The position numbers and the translations under genes were made by a program. Under the pieces are notes generated by a model. It had not been told where the DNA came from. It made no database searches and worked only from the letters and a program-made list of their open reading frames with translations. From Tabrizicola sp. (GTDB taxonomy: Bacteria; Pseudomonadota; Alphaproteobacteria; Rhodobacterales; Rhodobacteraceae), in contig NZ_JAEULO010000045.1 of assembly GCF_016793705.1 (NCBI RefSeq), positions 32,881 to 96,880 on the forward strand: a DNA stretch of 64,000 nucleotides, read 5' to 3'. How positions within the stretch are numbered: position 1 is the stretch's first letter; each line of letters begins with the position of its first letter. This document shows, in pieces, positions 40,856-50,151 of this stretch.

Positions 40856-42946
40856 ATGGTCGACCGGGGTCGCAGATGGAAGGGAGACGCGCTCTTGACG
40901 GGTCGGATGGAGCTGCATCGCGGCGGGCGGGAGGGGATTCTGACCCTGTTGGTCGCCGGTCTTGGCCTGATTGCAGCCTGGGCGCTGGTCTGGCGCGATG
41001 GCGGGCCGCTCCTGGCCTTCGTCGGGCTCGTGCTGGTGATGCTGGCTCTGGCGCTGGCGGCGCGCGCGCATTTTGCCCGGCAACGCGAGGAACGGGCGGG
41101 ACTCCAGGCCTTCCTGCTGATGGCCGACGACCCGGCGGCCTGTTTCATGACCGATGCGGCGGGCCATGTGATCCTGCGCAATCTCGCCGCTGAATCGCGT
41201 TTCGGGACCGGGATCCGCTCGCTCCATGACGCGCTTGGCGGCCATGTGCTGCATCCGGCCGAACTGCTCTTGCGGTTGCAAGGCGCCGCCGATGCCGCAG
41301 GCGCCGCCTGCGAGGATGTTCCGGGCCATGGCCAGGTCCTGCGGCTGACCGTCCATCGTGCCGGACGCGACAACTATTTCTGGCGCGCGGACGAGATCGC
41401 ACTGCCGAAGGACGGTCCCGTCATTGCCGACCGGGTCGACCGCCCGCCAGCGGTCGCCGTCGGCTCCGACCTCGAGGAGGTGCCGGTCGCGATCATGACC
41501 TTCGGCCCGGACGGGGTGATGCGGATCGCCAACCATGCCGCGCGCGAGCTGATGTGGCGCGGTGACATCCGCGCGGCGATGTTCCACGATCTGTTCGAGG
41601 GGCTGGGCCGTCCCGTCTCGGAATGGCTGGCCGATGTGGTGGCGGGCCGCCATCCCGGCGGCTCCGAGGTGCTGCGGGTGCGCGGCGAGGAGGAGCGTTT
41701 CCTCCAGATCACGCTGCGCCGCCATGTCGAGAGCGGGCGTCCGGGGGCGCTGGCGATCCTGAACGACGCGACGCGGCTGAAGACGATGGAGGCGCAGTTC
41801 GCGCAAAGCCAGAAGATGCAGGCGATCGGCCAGCTGGCGGGCGGGATCGCACATGATTTCAACAATCTCCTGACCGCGATCTCGGGCCATTGCGACCTTC
41901 TCCTGCTGCGCCACGGCCGCGAGGACAGCGATTTCGCCGATCTGGAGCAGATCCGGCAGAACGCGAACCGGGCGGCCTCGCTGGTGGGCCAGCTCCTCGC
42001 CTTCTCGCGCAAGCAGACACTGAACCCCGAGGTGCTGGACCCGGAGGATGTGCTGGCCGACCTGACCCATCTTCTGAATCGGCTGATGGTCGACAAGGTG
42101 GACCTGGTGCTTGCCCATCTGGGGCGCGAGGCCGGGCGGAGGCTGGGTCATATCCGCGCCGACAAGCGGCAGGTCGAGCAGGTGCTGATCAACCTGGTCG
42201 TCAACGCGCGCGACGCGATGCCCGAAGGCGGCGACATCAGGATCGAGACCGAGCCGGTCACCCTGGCGGAGGACCTGAAACGGGACCGGGCGACGGTGCC
42301 AGCGGGCGACTATACGGTGATCCGGGTGGTGGACCACGGCATCGGCATCCCGGACCACCAGCTGCGGCAGATCTTCGAGCCTTTCTTCACCACCAAGCGG
42401 GTGGGCGAGGGCACCGGACTGGGCCTGTCGATGGCCTATGGCATCGTCAAGCAGTCTGGGGGCTTCATCTTCGTCGATTCGATGGTGGGGCAGGGGACGA
42501 CCTTCTCGCTCTACTTCCCGGTCTTCGAGGGTTTGGACCAGGCGCCGGTTGCGGAACCGAAACGGGTCGCGGCGAAGCAGGGCGAGGGTGTGATCCTGCT
42601 GGTCGAGGACGAGGCCTCGGTCCGCGCCTTCGCCAGCCGGGCGCTGTCCCTGCGCGGCTATACCGTGCTTGAAGCCGCGACCGCCGAGGAAGCGCTGGCG
42701 AAGCTGGAGGACCGCTCGCTCCACGTCGATCTGTTCGTCACCGATGTGGTCATGCCGGGGATGGACGGCCCGGCCTGGGTGCGCCGCGCGCATCTGGAAC
42801 GGCCGGGGGTCAAGGTGGTCTTCATGTCGGGCTATGCCGAGGACGGCCTCGCCGAGGATCAGGCGCGGGTGCCGAATTCGGTCTTCCTGCCGAAACCCTT
42901 CTCGCTGAACGACCTGACCAGTACGGTGCAGGGTCTGTTGAGTTGA
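40856..42946 (+). CDS. cckA: Hybrid histidine kinase CckA
   Basis: This 696-residue kinase has two N-terminal membrane helices (about residues 30-70), PAS-like domains (about 90-310), a kinase core with the phospho-acceptor H333 in GGIAHDFNNLL, an ATPase domain with RQIFEPFFTTKRVGEGTGLGLS, and a C-terminal receiver with D630 in FVTDVVMPGMDG. This order is that of CckA, which controls CtrA through the phosphotransferase ChpT in alphaproteobacteria. The ATG at 40856 has no ribosome site; a TTG at 40895 with AGGGAGA in front, or the ATG at 40907, may be the true start. It converges with hemB. Confidence 0.92.
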   Translation: MVDRGRRWKGDALLTGRMELHRGGREGILTLLVAGLGLIAAWALVWRDGGPLLAFVGLVLVMLALALAARAHFARQREERAGLQAFLLMADDPAACFMTDAAGHVILRNLAAESRFGTGIRSLHDALGGHVLHPAELLLRLQGAADAAGAACEDVPGHGQVLRLTVHRAGRDNYFWRADEIALPKDGPVIADRVDRPPAVAVGSDLEEVPVAIMTFGPDGVMRIANHAARELMWRGDIRAAMFHDLFEGLGRPVSEWLADVVAGRHPGGSEVLRVRGEEERFLQITLRRHVESGRPGALAILNDATRLKTMEAQFAQSQKMQAIGQLAGGIAHDFNNLLTAISGHCDLLLLRHGREDSDFADLEQIRQNANRAASLVGQLLAFSRKQTLNPEVLDPEDVLADLTHLLNRLMVDKVDLVLAHLGREAGRRLGHIRADKRQVEQVLINLVVNARDAMPEGGDIRIETEPVTLAEDLKRDRATVPAGDYTVIRVVDHGIGIPDHQLRQIFEPFFTTKRVGEGTGLGLSMAYGIVKQSGGFIFVDSMVGQGTTFSLYFPVFEGLDQAPVAEPKRVAAKQGEGVILLVEDEASVRAFASRALSLRGYTVLEAATAEEALAKLEDRSLHVDLFVTDVVMPGMDGPAWVRRAHLERPGVKVVFMSGYAEDGLAEDQARVPNSVFLPKPFSLNDLTSTVQGLLS

Positions 42947-42967
42947 AACCTGCGGACAGGGGAGCGT

Positions 42968-43011
42968 AAAACTTTTCGAAAAGTTTTGGCAAATTCCTTC
43001 GAAGGAAATTG
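42968..43011. repeat. Double TTCGAA palindrome, copy 2
   Basis: A perfect 20-base palindrome (42968-42987) and a nearly perfect 22-base one (42990-43011, one mismatched pair), both centred on TTCGAA and separated by two bases. It lies between the convergent cckA and hemB genes and resembles the element behind cysS. It may serve as a bidirectional terminator. Confidence 0.7.
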
Positions 43012-43035
43012 GCCCCAGGCTGGAACCGTTGCGTG

Positions 43036-44109
<1,074 letters not shown>

Positions 44110-44155
44110 TCAAGTCATCTCGGGCCGCAGCAGCCCCTGTAGGAGACGGCGCAAG

Positions 44156-44680
44156 GTGGATGTCCTCGATACGGCGCTGGAAGTGATCGACCTGAGGTCG
44201 TTTTCCAACCTTTGGTACTGGATCGCGCTGGCGACACTCTGGTCCTCGGTCAGCCATTGGGTGCTGGGCGTGCCGCATGACATGATCCAGCGCGCCCGAC
44301 GCGAGGGCGGCCAGGTGCAGACCGATGTCGAAGACCTGGTGCGGATCAACATCAACCGGCTCCTTCACGTCATCGACAGCGGCGCCTGGATTCTGGTCGG
44401 CCTCGCGGCCTTCTGGCTGACCTCGCTGATCCTCCTGGGCTTCTGGTATGACATCGAATTCGCCCAGGCGGTCTTCCTCCTTCTTGCGCCGATGATGCTG
44501 GTCGTCTGGTTCAGCGTCCGCGCCAGCCGCCGGATCGTCGCCGAGGGCGACAGTGGCGAGGCACTCTTCCGTCGCCTGACCGTGCATCGCCGGATCGTGC
44601 AGGTGATCGGCATGTTGTCGATCACCGTCACCGCCTTCTACGGAACCTGGCAGAACATCAACGTCTCGATCCTGAACTGA
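44156..44680 (+). CDS. Small membrane protein (family annotated as SufBCD-complex component)
   Basis: A 174-residue protein with three or four membrane helices and the opening DLRSFSNLWYWIALATLWSS and SHWVLGVPHDMIQRARR. I know this pattern from Rhodobacterales proteins labelled as a component of the SufBCD complex, a label of uncertain basis; no suf gene is nearby. The GTG start at 44156 is preceded by AGGAG (44141-44145); an upstream ATG in the same frame would add a basic, unlikely leader. Basic and acidic loops alternate between helices. It is 18 bases upstream of mfd and could be co-transcribed with it. Confidence 0.75.
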   Translation: MDVLDTALEVIDLRSFSNLWYWIALATLWSSVSHWVLGVPHDMIQRARREGGQVQTDVEDLVRININRLLHVIDSGAWILVGLAAFWLTSLILLGFWYDIEFAQAVFLLLAPMMLVVWFSVRASRRIVAEGDSGEALFRRLTVHRRIVQVIGMLSITVTAFYGTWQNINVSILN

Positions 44681-44698
44681 CCGGGTCGCGCGGGGAAC

Positions 44699-47600
44699 AT
44701 GACAGCCGAACGCATCTTGATGGGCGGTGCGCCCGAAGGCTTCGACGCCCGGATCCTCGTCCGCGAGGTCGGTCAAGGTCGGGCGGTCGTCCATATCGCG
44801 CGCGACGACAAGCGGGCCGAGGCGATGCGCGCGGCGTTGGCGGTGATGGCGCCCGAAGTCGCGGTGCTGGATTTCCCGGCCTGGGACTGCCTGCCCTACG
44901 ACCGCGTCAGTCCAAACCCCGAGATCTCCGCGCGGCGGATGGCGACGCTGGCGCTGCTGGCCGACGGGCTGCCGGGACCTTTCGTCCTGCTGACGACGCT
45001 GAACGCGGCGACGCAGAAGGTTCCGACGCGCGACGTCGTGCGGGCGGCCTCGTTCCGTGCCATTGTGGGCGAGCGGGTGGATGAGGCGCGGCTGAAGGGC
45101 TTCCTCGCGAGGATGGGCTTCACCCCCGTCTCCACCGTGGCCGAGCCGGGGGATTATGCCCTGCGCGGCGGGATTGTCGACATCTTCCCGCCGGGGCCGG
45201 GCGGGCCGATCCGGCTGGATTTCTTCGGCGACGTGCTGGACGGGGCGCGGCGCTTCGATGCGGAAACCCAAAGGACCGTCGAGAAGTTGAAAAGCGTCGA
45301 CTTTTCCGCGGTTTCCGAGGTGATCCTTGATGAGGCCGCGATCGCGCGGTTCCGGCAGAACTATCGTATTGCCTTCGGCGCGGCGGGAACGGACGATCCC
45401 CTGTACGAAGCCGTCAGCGCGGGGCGCAAGCACCAGGGGATGGAGCATTGGCTGCCCTTCTTCCATGAACGGCTGGAGACCCTGTTCGACTATCTGCCCG
45501 ATGCCTCGGTCGTGCTGGACGATCAGGTGACCCCGGCGCGGCTGGCGCGGTGGGAGGGCATAGAAGACAGCTACGACGCCCGCCATGAGGCGATGGGGGC
45601 CAAGGGGCGGATCGACACGGTCTACAAGCCGGTCCCGGCCGGGGAGCTGTATCTGGACGATACCGCCTGGGAGACAGCGCTGGCGGGGCATCGCGTGGTG
45701 CAGCTCTCTCCCCTGCCGCAAAGCCCGGGGCCGGGGGTACTGGACGCGGGCGCGCGGGCGGGCCGCAACTTCGCGCCGGAACGTCAGCAGGAGAAGATCA
45801 ATCTTTTCGGTGCCTTGGCGGAGCATGTTCAAGTGCTGGCGAACGCGGGGCAGGTGGTCATCGCCAGCTGGTCCGAAGGCGCGCGCGAACGGTTGAAGGG
45901 GCTGCTCGCCGACAACGGCCTGACCGGCGCGCGCGAGATCGCCGATTTCCGCGACCTGCCCGAGGGGAAGGGCGGGCTATTCCTTGTCGTCTGGCCCTTG
46001 GAGGCGGGGTTCGTGGCGCCGGGGCTGGCGGTCATCTCCGAGCAGGACGTTCTGGGCGAGCGGCTGACGGCGAAACCTCGCCGCAAGCGCAAGGCCGACA
46101 ACTTCCTGCGCGAGGTCGACACACTGTCACCGGGCGATCTGGTGGTGCATGTCGAGCATGGCGTCGGGCGCTATCTGGGGATCGAGACGATCACCGCACT
46201 CGGCGCGCCCCATGCCTGCGTGATGCTGGAATATGCCGAGAATGCAAAGCTTTACCTGCCGGTGGAGAACATTGAACTCCTCAGCCGTTACGGGCATGAG
46301 GAGGGGCTCTTGGACCGCCTTGGCGGCGGGGCTTGGCAGGCGAAGAAGGCCAGGCTCAAGGAGCGGATCAAGGAGATCGCCGACCGGCTGATGCGGGTCG
46401 CGGCCGAACGCGCGCTGCGCCACGCGCCGATCCTGGAAGCGCCGCATTCGATCTGGGAGGCTTTCGCGGCGCGCTTCCCTTATCAGGAGACCGACGACCA
46501 GCTGGCGGCGATTGCCGATGTGGTGGCGGATCTGGAAAAGGGCAGTCCGATGGACCGGCTGGTGGTCGGCGACGTCGGCTTCGGCAAGACCGAGGTGGCG
46601 ATGCGGGCAGCTTTCGTCGCGGCGCTGTCGGGGATGCAAGTGGCGGTGATCTGCCCGACCACGCTGCTGGCCCGGCAGCACTACCGCAGCTTCACCGAGC
46701 GCTTCCGGGGCTTCCCGATTTCCGTCCGCCCCCTGTCGCGTTTTGTTTCCACCAAGGATGCCAATGCCACGCGGGCGGCGATGGCGGACGGGTCGGTGGA
46801 CATCGTGGTCGGGACCCATGCCCTGCTGGCCAAAGGGGTGACGTTCAAGAAACTCGGCCTCCTCATCATCGACGAGGAACAGCATTTCGGCGTTTCCCAC
46901 AAGGAGCGGCTGAAGGAAATGCGCTCGGAAGTGCATGTTCTGACCCTGACCGCGACGCCGATCCCCCGGACGCTGCAACTCTCCCTCACCGGCGTGCGCG
47001 ACCTGTCGATCATCGCCACCCCCCCGGTCGACCGGCTGGCGATCCGCACCTATGTTTCCGAATTCGACACGATCACGATCCGCGAGGCGATCCTGCGCGA
47101 ACGCTATCGAGGCGGGCAAAGCTTCTATGTCGTGCCCCGCATCGCCGACCTGCCCGATATCGAGGATTTCCTGAAGACCCATGTGCCCGAAGCCAGCTAC
47201 GTCATCGCGCATGGCCAGCTGGCGGCGGGCGACCTGGATGACCGGATGAACCAGTTCTACGACGGCAAGTATGACGTGCTGCTGGCCACGACCATTGTTG
47301 AAAGCGGGCTGGATATTCCCACGGCCAACACCATGATTGTCCACCGGGCGGATATGTTCGGCCTCAGCCAGCTGTATCAGATCCGGGGCCGGGTGGGCCG
47401 GTCGAAGACGCGGGCCTATTGCTACCTGACGACCAAGCCCCGGGCGCCGCTGACGCCGCAGGCGACCAAGCGGCTGCGGCTTCTCGGCAGCCTCGACAGC
47501 CTTGGCGCGGGGTTCAATCTCGCCAGCCACGACCTCGACCTGCGGGGGGCGGGGAACCTGCTGGGCGAGGAGCAGTCGGGGCACATCAACGAAGTCGGCT

Positions 47601-48145
47601 ACGAACTGTACCAGCACATGCTGGAGGAGACGATCGCCAAGATCAAATCCGGCGAGTTGCAGGGGCTTTCGGCCATCGACGATGACTGGTCGCCGCAGCT
47701 GAACCTCGGCGTGCCGGTGATGATCCCGGAAAGCTACATTCCCGACCTGGACATCCGGCTGGGACTCTACCGGCGGCTCTCCAGCCTGACGACGAAGGTG
47801 GAGCTGGAGGGTTTCGCCGCCGAGCTGATCGACAGGTTCGGGCCGCTGCCGAAGGAAGTGAACACGCTGATGCTGATCGTCCGGATCAAGGCGATGGCGA
47901 AGCGGGCGGGGATCTCGCGGCTGGACGCCGGGCCGAAAGGCGCCACGATCCAGTTCCACAACGACAAGTTCGCCAATCCCGCAGGTCTGGTGGATTTCCT
48001 GAAGGCGCAGGGCCCCGCGGCGCGGGTGCATGGCAACAGGATCGTGCTGACCGGCGAGATGAAGACCGAGGCCGACCGGATCAAGGGCGCGTTCAACATC
48101 GCACGCGACCTGGCCGAAGTGGTGAAGGCCGGGAAAAAGCCCTAG
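44699..48145 (+). CDS. mfd: Transcription-repair coupling factor Mfd
   Basis: This 1148-residue motor removes RNA polymerase stalled at DNA lesions and recruits UvrA. From the N-terminus: a UvrB-like module (about 1-330), an RNA-polymerase-interacting domain (CarD-like, about residues 475-545, LSPGDLVVHVEHGVGRYLGIE), a helicase core with Walker A GDVGFGKTEVA (K630) and DEEQ at 725-728, the RecG-like translocation segments (LTLTATPIPRTLQLSLTG, QIRGRVGRSKTRAYCYLT) and the TRCF C-terminal domain. The length is normal. Its stop converges with a 43-residue ORF, the two sharing a CTAG sequence. Confidence 0.97.
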   Translation: MTAERILMGGAPEGFDARILVREVGQGRAVVHIARDDKRAEAMRAALAVMAPEVAVLDFPAWDCLPYDRVSPNPEISARRMATLALLADGLPGPFVLLTTLNAATQKVPTRDVVRAASFRAIVGERVDEARLKGFLARMGFTPVSTVAEPGDYALRGGIVDIFPPGPGGPIRLDFFGDVLDGARRFDAETQRTVEKLKSVDFSAVSEVILDEAAIARFRQNYRIAFGAAGTDDPLYEAVSAGRKHQGMEHWLPFFHERLETLFDYLPDASVVLDDQVTPARLARWEGIEDSYDARHEAMGAKGRIDTVYKPVPAGELYLDDTAWETALAGHRVVQLSPLPQSPGPGVLDAGARAGRNFAPERQQEKINLFGALAEHVQVLANAGQVVIASWSEGARERLKGLLADNGLTGAREIADFRDLPEGKGGLFLVVWPLEAGFVAPGLAVISEQDVLGERLTAKPRRKRKADNFLREVDTLSPGDLVVHVEHGVGRYLGIETITALGAPHACVMLEYAENAKLYLPVENIELLSRYGHEEGLLDRLGGGAWQAKKARLKERIKEIADRLMRVAAERALRHAPILEAPHSIWEAFAARFPYQETDDQLAAIADVVADLEKGSPMDRLVVGDVGFGKTEVAMRAAFVAALSGMQVAVICPTTLLARQHYRSFTERFRGFPISVRPLSRFVSTKDANATRAAMADGSVDIVVGTHALLAKGVTFKKLGLLIIDEEQHFGVSHKERLKEMRSEVHVLTLTATPIPRTLQLSLTGVRDLSIIATPPVDRLAIRTYVSEFDTITIREAILRERYRGGQSFYVVPRIADLPDIEDFLKTHVPEASYVIAHGQLAAGDLDDRMNQFYDGKYDVLLATTIVESGLDIPTANTMIVHRADMFGLSQLYQIRGRVGRSKTRAYCYLTTKPRAPLTPQATKRLRLLGSLDSLGAGFNLASHDLDLRGAGNLLGEEQSGHINEVGYELYQHMLEETIAKIKSGELQGLSAIDDDWSPQLNLGVPVMIPESYIPDLDIRLGLYRRLSSLTTKVELEGFAAELIDRFGPLPKEVNTLMLIVRIKAMAKRAGISRLDAGPKGATIQFHNDKFANPAGLVDFLKAQGPAARVHGNRIVLTGEMKTEADRIKGAFNIARDLAEVVKAGKKP

Positions 48146-48273
48146 ATCGAGGCCCAGTCCTTGAAGATCGGCTGGCCCTGCTGCGGGGTGGGTCCGCCCG
48201 CCTGCTGGCCCTGCTGCTGCGGGCTCGGGGTCGAGCTGCCGCCTTGCTGCGGTTTGCCGGGTTTGCTGGCCAT
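48142..48273 (-). CDS. Small Gln/Gly/Pro-rich protein, 43 residues
   Basis: A short ORF with an ATG at 48273, a GGAG ribosome site about 10 bases upstream and a stop sharing CTAG with the mfd stop. The product starts MASKPGKPQQGG, runs through Gln/Gly/Pro-rich low-complexity sequence and ends in a more ordinary IFKDWASI. It has no signal peptide, membrane helix or known domain. The good ribosome site and tail-to-tail packing with mfd argue that it is translated. I do not recognise the family. Confidence 0.6.
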   Translation of the reverse strand: MASKPGKPQQGGSSTPSPQQQGQQAGGPTPQQGQPIFKDWASI

Positions 48274-48392
48274 CTGACTGCTCCGTTCGCTGGCTCTTTT
48301 TCCCATCTTGCGCGGCTCTCTGGCCGCAACAAGCCGGGTTCATGACGATTTTGCGACGATATGGCGAAAACGTGCGACATCGGCAACAGGTC

Positions 48393-48402
48393 TTTGATCA
48401 CA
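48393..48402. promoter_or_regulatory. TTTGATCACA, one-mismatch form of the palindrome
   Basis: Matches TTTGATCAAA at 9 of 10 positions, 91 bases before the second amidohydrolase ATG. It sits in the 220-bp gap 48274-48493, which also holds the divergent start region of the 43-residue ORF and no other recognisable element. Confidence 0.35.
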
Positions 48403-48493
48403 TTCCGGTTTTCCTGACCCCCTCCAGGGCCTGAGCCGGGGGCTTGCCGTTTCCCGGCAACAGGTTCACCCTGCCTGCCAAAGGAGACAACCC

Positions 48494-49660
48494 ATGCCCG
48501 TCAAGAACCGTTTCGCCGAGCTTCTGCCCGAGATCACCGCCTGGCGCCGCGATTTCCACCAGCACCCCGAACTGCTGTTCGACGTCCACCGCACGGCCGG
48601 AAAGGTCGCCGACCTCTGCCGGAGCTTCGGCTGCGACGAGGTGGTGGAGGGCATCGGTCGCACCGGGGTCGTCGCGGTGATCAAGGGGCGCAGCGACAAC
48701 AAGGGCCGGGTCATCGGCCTCCGCGCCGACATGGACGCGCTGCCGATCATCGAACAGACCGGCGTGCCCTATGCCTCGCAAACGCCCGGCAAGATGCATG
48801 CCTGCGGCCATGACGGCCATACCGCGATGCTTCTGGGCGCGGCGAAGTACCTGGCCGAGACGCGCAATTTCGACGGCACCGTCGTCTGCATCTTCCAGCC
48901 CGCCGAAGAGGGCGGCGGCGGGGGCCGCGAGATGGTGAAGGACGGGATGCTGTCGCGCTGGGGCGTGCAGGAGGTCTACGGGATGCACAACATGCCCGGC
49001 ATCCCGGTCGGCCATTTCGCCATCCGCCCCGGCGCGATGATGGCCGCCGCCGACCAGTTCGAGATCGTGGTGACGGGGAAGGGCGGCCATGCCGCCAAGC
49101 CGCATGACTGCGTCGATACCACCGTGGTCAGCGCCCATATCATCGTGGCCTTGCAGACCATCGCCAGCCGCAATGTCGACCCGCTGAAGCAGGTTGTCGT
49201 CAGCGTCTGCACGGTCGAGACCGATTCCACGGCGCACAATGTCATTCCCCAGGTGGTGAAGATGAAGGGCACCGTGCGCACCATGGACCCCAAGGTGCAG
49301 GATTTCGTCGAGGCTCGCATCGGCCAGATCGTCGAGGGCACTGCGCTGGCGCTCGGCGCGCGGGCCGAGGTCCACTACCAGCGCGGCTATCCTGTCACCA
49401 TCAACACGCCGGAGAACACCGATTTCGCCGCAGAGGTGGCGCGCAAGGTTTCGGGCCATGTCGACACCGACACCCCGCCCCTGATGGGGGCCGAGGATTT
49501 CAGCTTCATGCTGAACGAACGCCCCGGCGCCTATATCTTCATGGGCAACGGCGATACCGCGATGGTGCACCATCCGGCCTACAACTTCGACGATGCGGCA
49601 ATCCCCTTCGGCTCCAGCTGGTATGCCGAGATGGCGGAAACCCGGATGCCCGCCGCATGA
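48494..49660 (+). CDS. M20 family amidohydrolase, paralogue of the gene at 3269
   Basis: A 388-residue M20D amidohydrolase. It opens NRFAELLPEITAWRRDFHQHPELLFD and contains GLRADMDALPI, GKMHACGHDGHTAMLLGAAKY, FQPAEEGGGGG and MGAEDFSFM; several stretches are identical to the other copy in the window. It should hydrolyse N-acyl amino acids. AAGGAG (48481-48486) precedes the ATG. Its stop overlaps the DUF1304 start (ATGA), so the two are coupled. The substrate may differ from that of the paralogue. Confidence 0.9.
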   Translation: MPVKNRFAELLPEITAWRRDFHQHPELLFDVHRTAGKVADLCRSFGCDEVVEGIGRTGVVAVIKGRSDNKGRVIGLRADMDALPIIEQTGVPYASQTPGKMHACGHDGHTAMLLGAAKYLAETRNFDGTVVCIFQPAEEGGGGGREMVKDGMLSRWGVQEVYGMHNMPGIPVGHFAIRPGAMMAAADQFEIVVTGKGGHAAKPHDCVDTTVVSAHIIVALQTIASRNVDPLKQVVVSVCTVETDSTAHNVIPQVVKMKGTVRTMDPKVQDFVEARIGQIVEGTALALGARAEVHYQRGYPVTINTPENTDFAAEVARKVSGHVDTDTPPLMGAEDFSFMLNERPGAYIFMGNGDTAMVHHPAYNFDDAAIPFGSSWYAEMAETRMPAA

Positions 49661-50016
49661 TCGGCGCGGCGCTCGTCGGGCTGGTGGCGCTGATCCATCT
49701 GGCGATCCTGATCATGGAGATGGTCCTGTGGGAAACCCCGCAGGTCCGCCGCATCTTCGGGGTCACGCCCGAGTTCGCGGCCAATACCCGGGTGCTGGCC
49801 GCCAACCAGGGGCTCTACAACGGCTTCCTTGCCGCGGGGCTGATCCTGGCGCTCGTCCGCGGCCTGCCCGGGCCGGGGGCAGAGCTGGCGCAGTTCATCC
49901 TCGCCTGCGTGATCGTCGCCGGGCTTTACGGCGCGGCGACGGCGGCGCGGCGCATCCTCTATGTCCAGGCCCTGCCGGCGGCACTGGCCCTGGTCGCCCT
50001 CCTGACCGGATTCTGA
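49657..50016 (+). CDS. DUF1304 membrane protein
   Basis: A 119-residue inner-membrane protein with four predicted helices (about residues 3-25, 50-71, 75-95 and 98-117). It carries the DUF1304 features LVALIHLAILIMEMVLWETP, VRRIFGVTPE and VLAANQGLYNGFLAAGL. The function of the family is unknown. The start overlaps the amidohydrolase stop as ATGA, so it is translated with that gene; it could therefore be a transport or membrane partner for the substrate or product, which is inference. A 135-bp gap separates it from the next gene. Confidence 0.9.
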   Translation: MIGAALVGLVALIHLAILIMEMVLWETPQVRRIFGVTPEFAANTRVLAANQGLYNGFLAAGLILALVRGLPGPGAELAQFILACVIVAGLYGAATAARRILYVQALPAALALVALLTGF

Positions 50017-50151
50017 CGGCAGGGGCCCGCCAGCCCCGCCTCGCCCGCTTTGCCGGGCTTTCCGACTGTGGCCCCGCCTGGACGGACGAGACAAGCCCGC
50101 TTGCGGGATATCGGCTTCTGACCGATACTTGCGCCAATAAATCGAGGAACG

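Noticed and set aside
46127-48343. 738-codon minus-strand frame opposite mfd
   Set aside because: Antisense to conserved helicase motifs; no domain or ribosome site.
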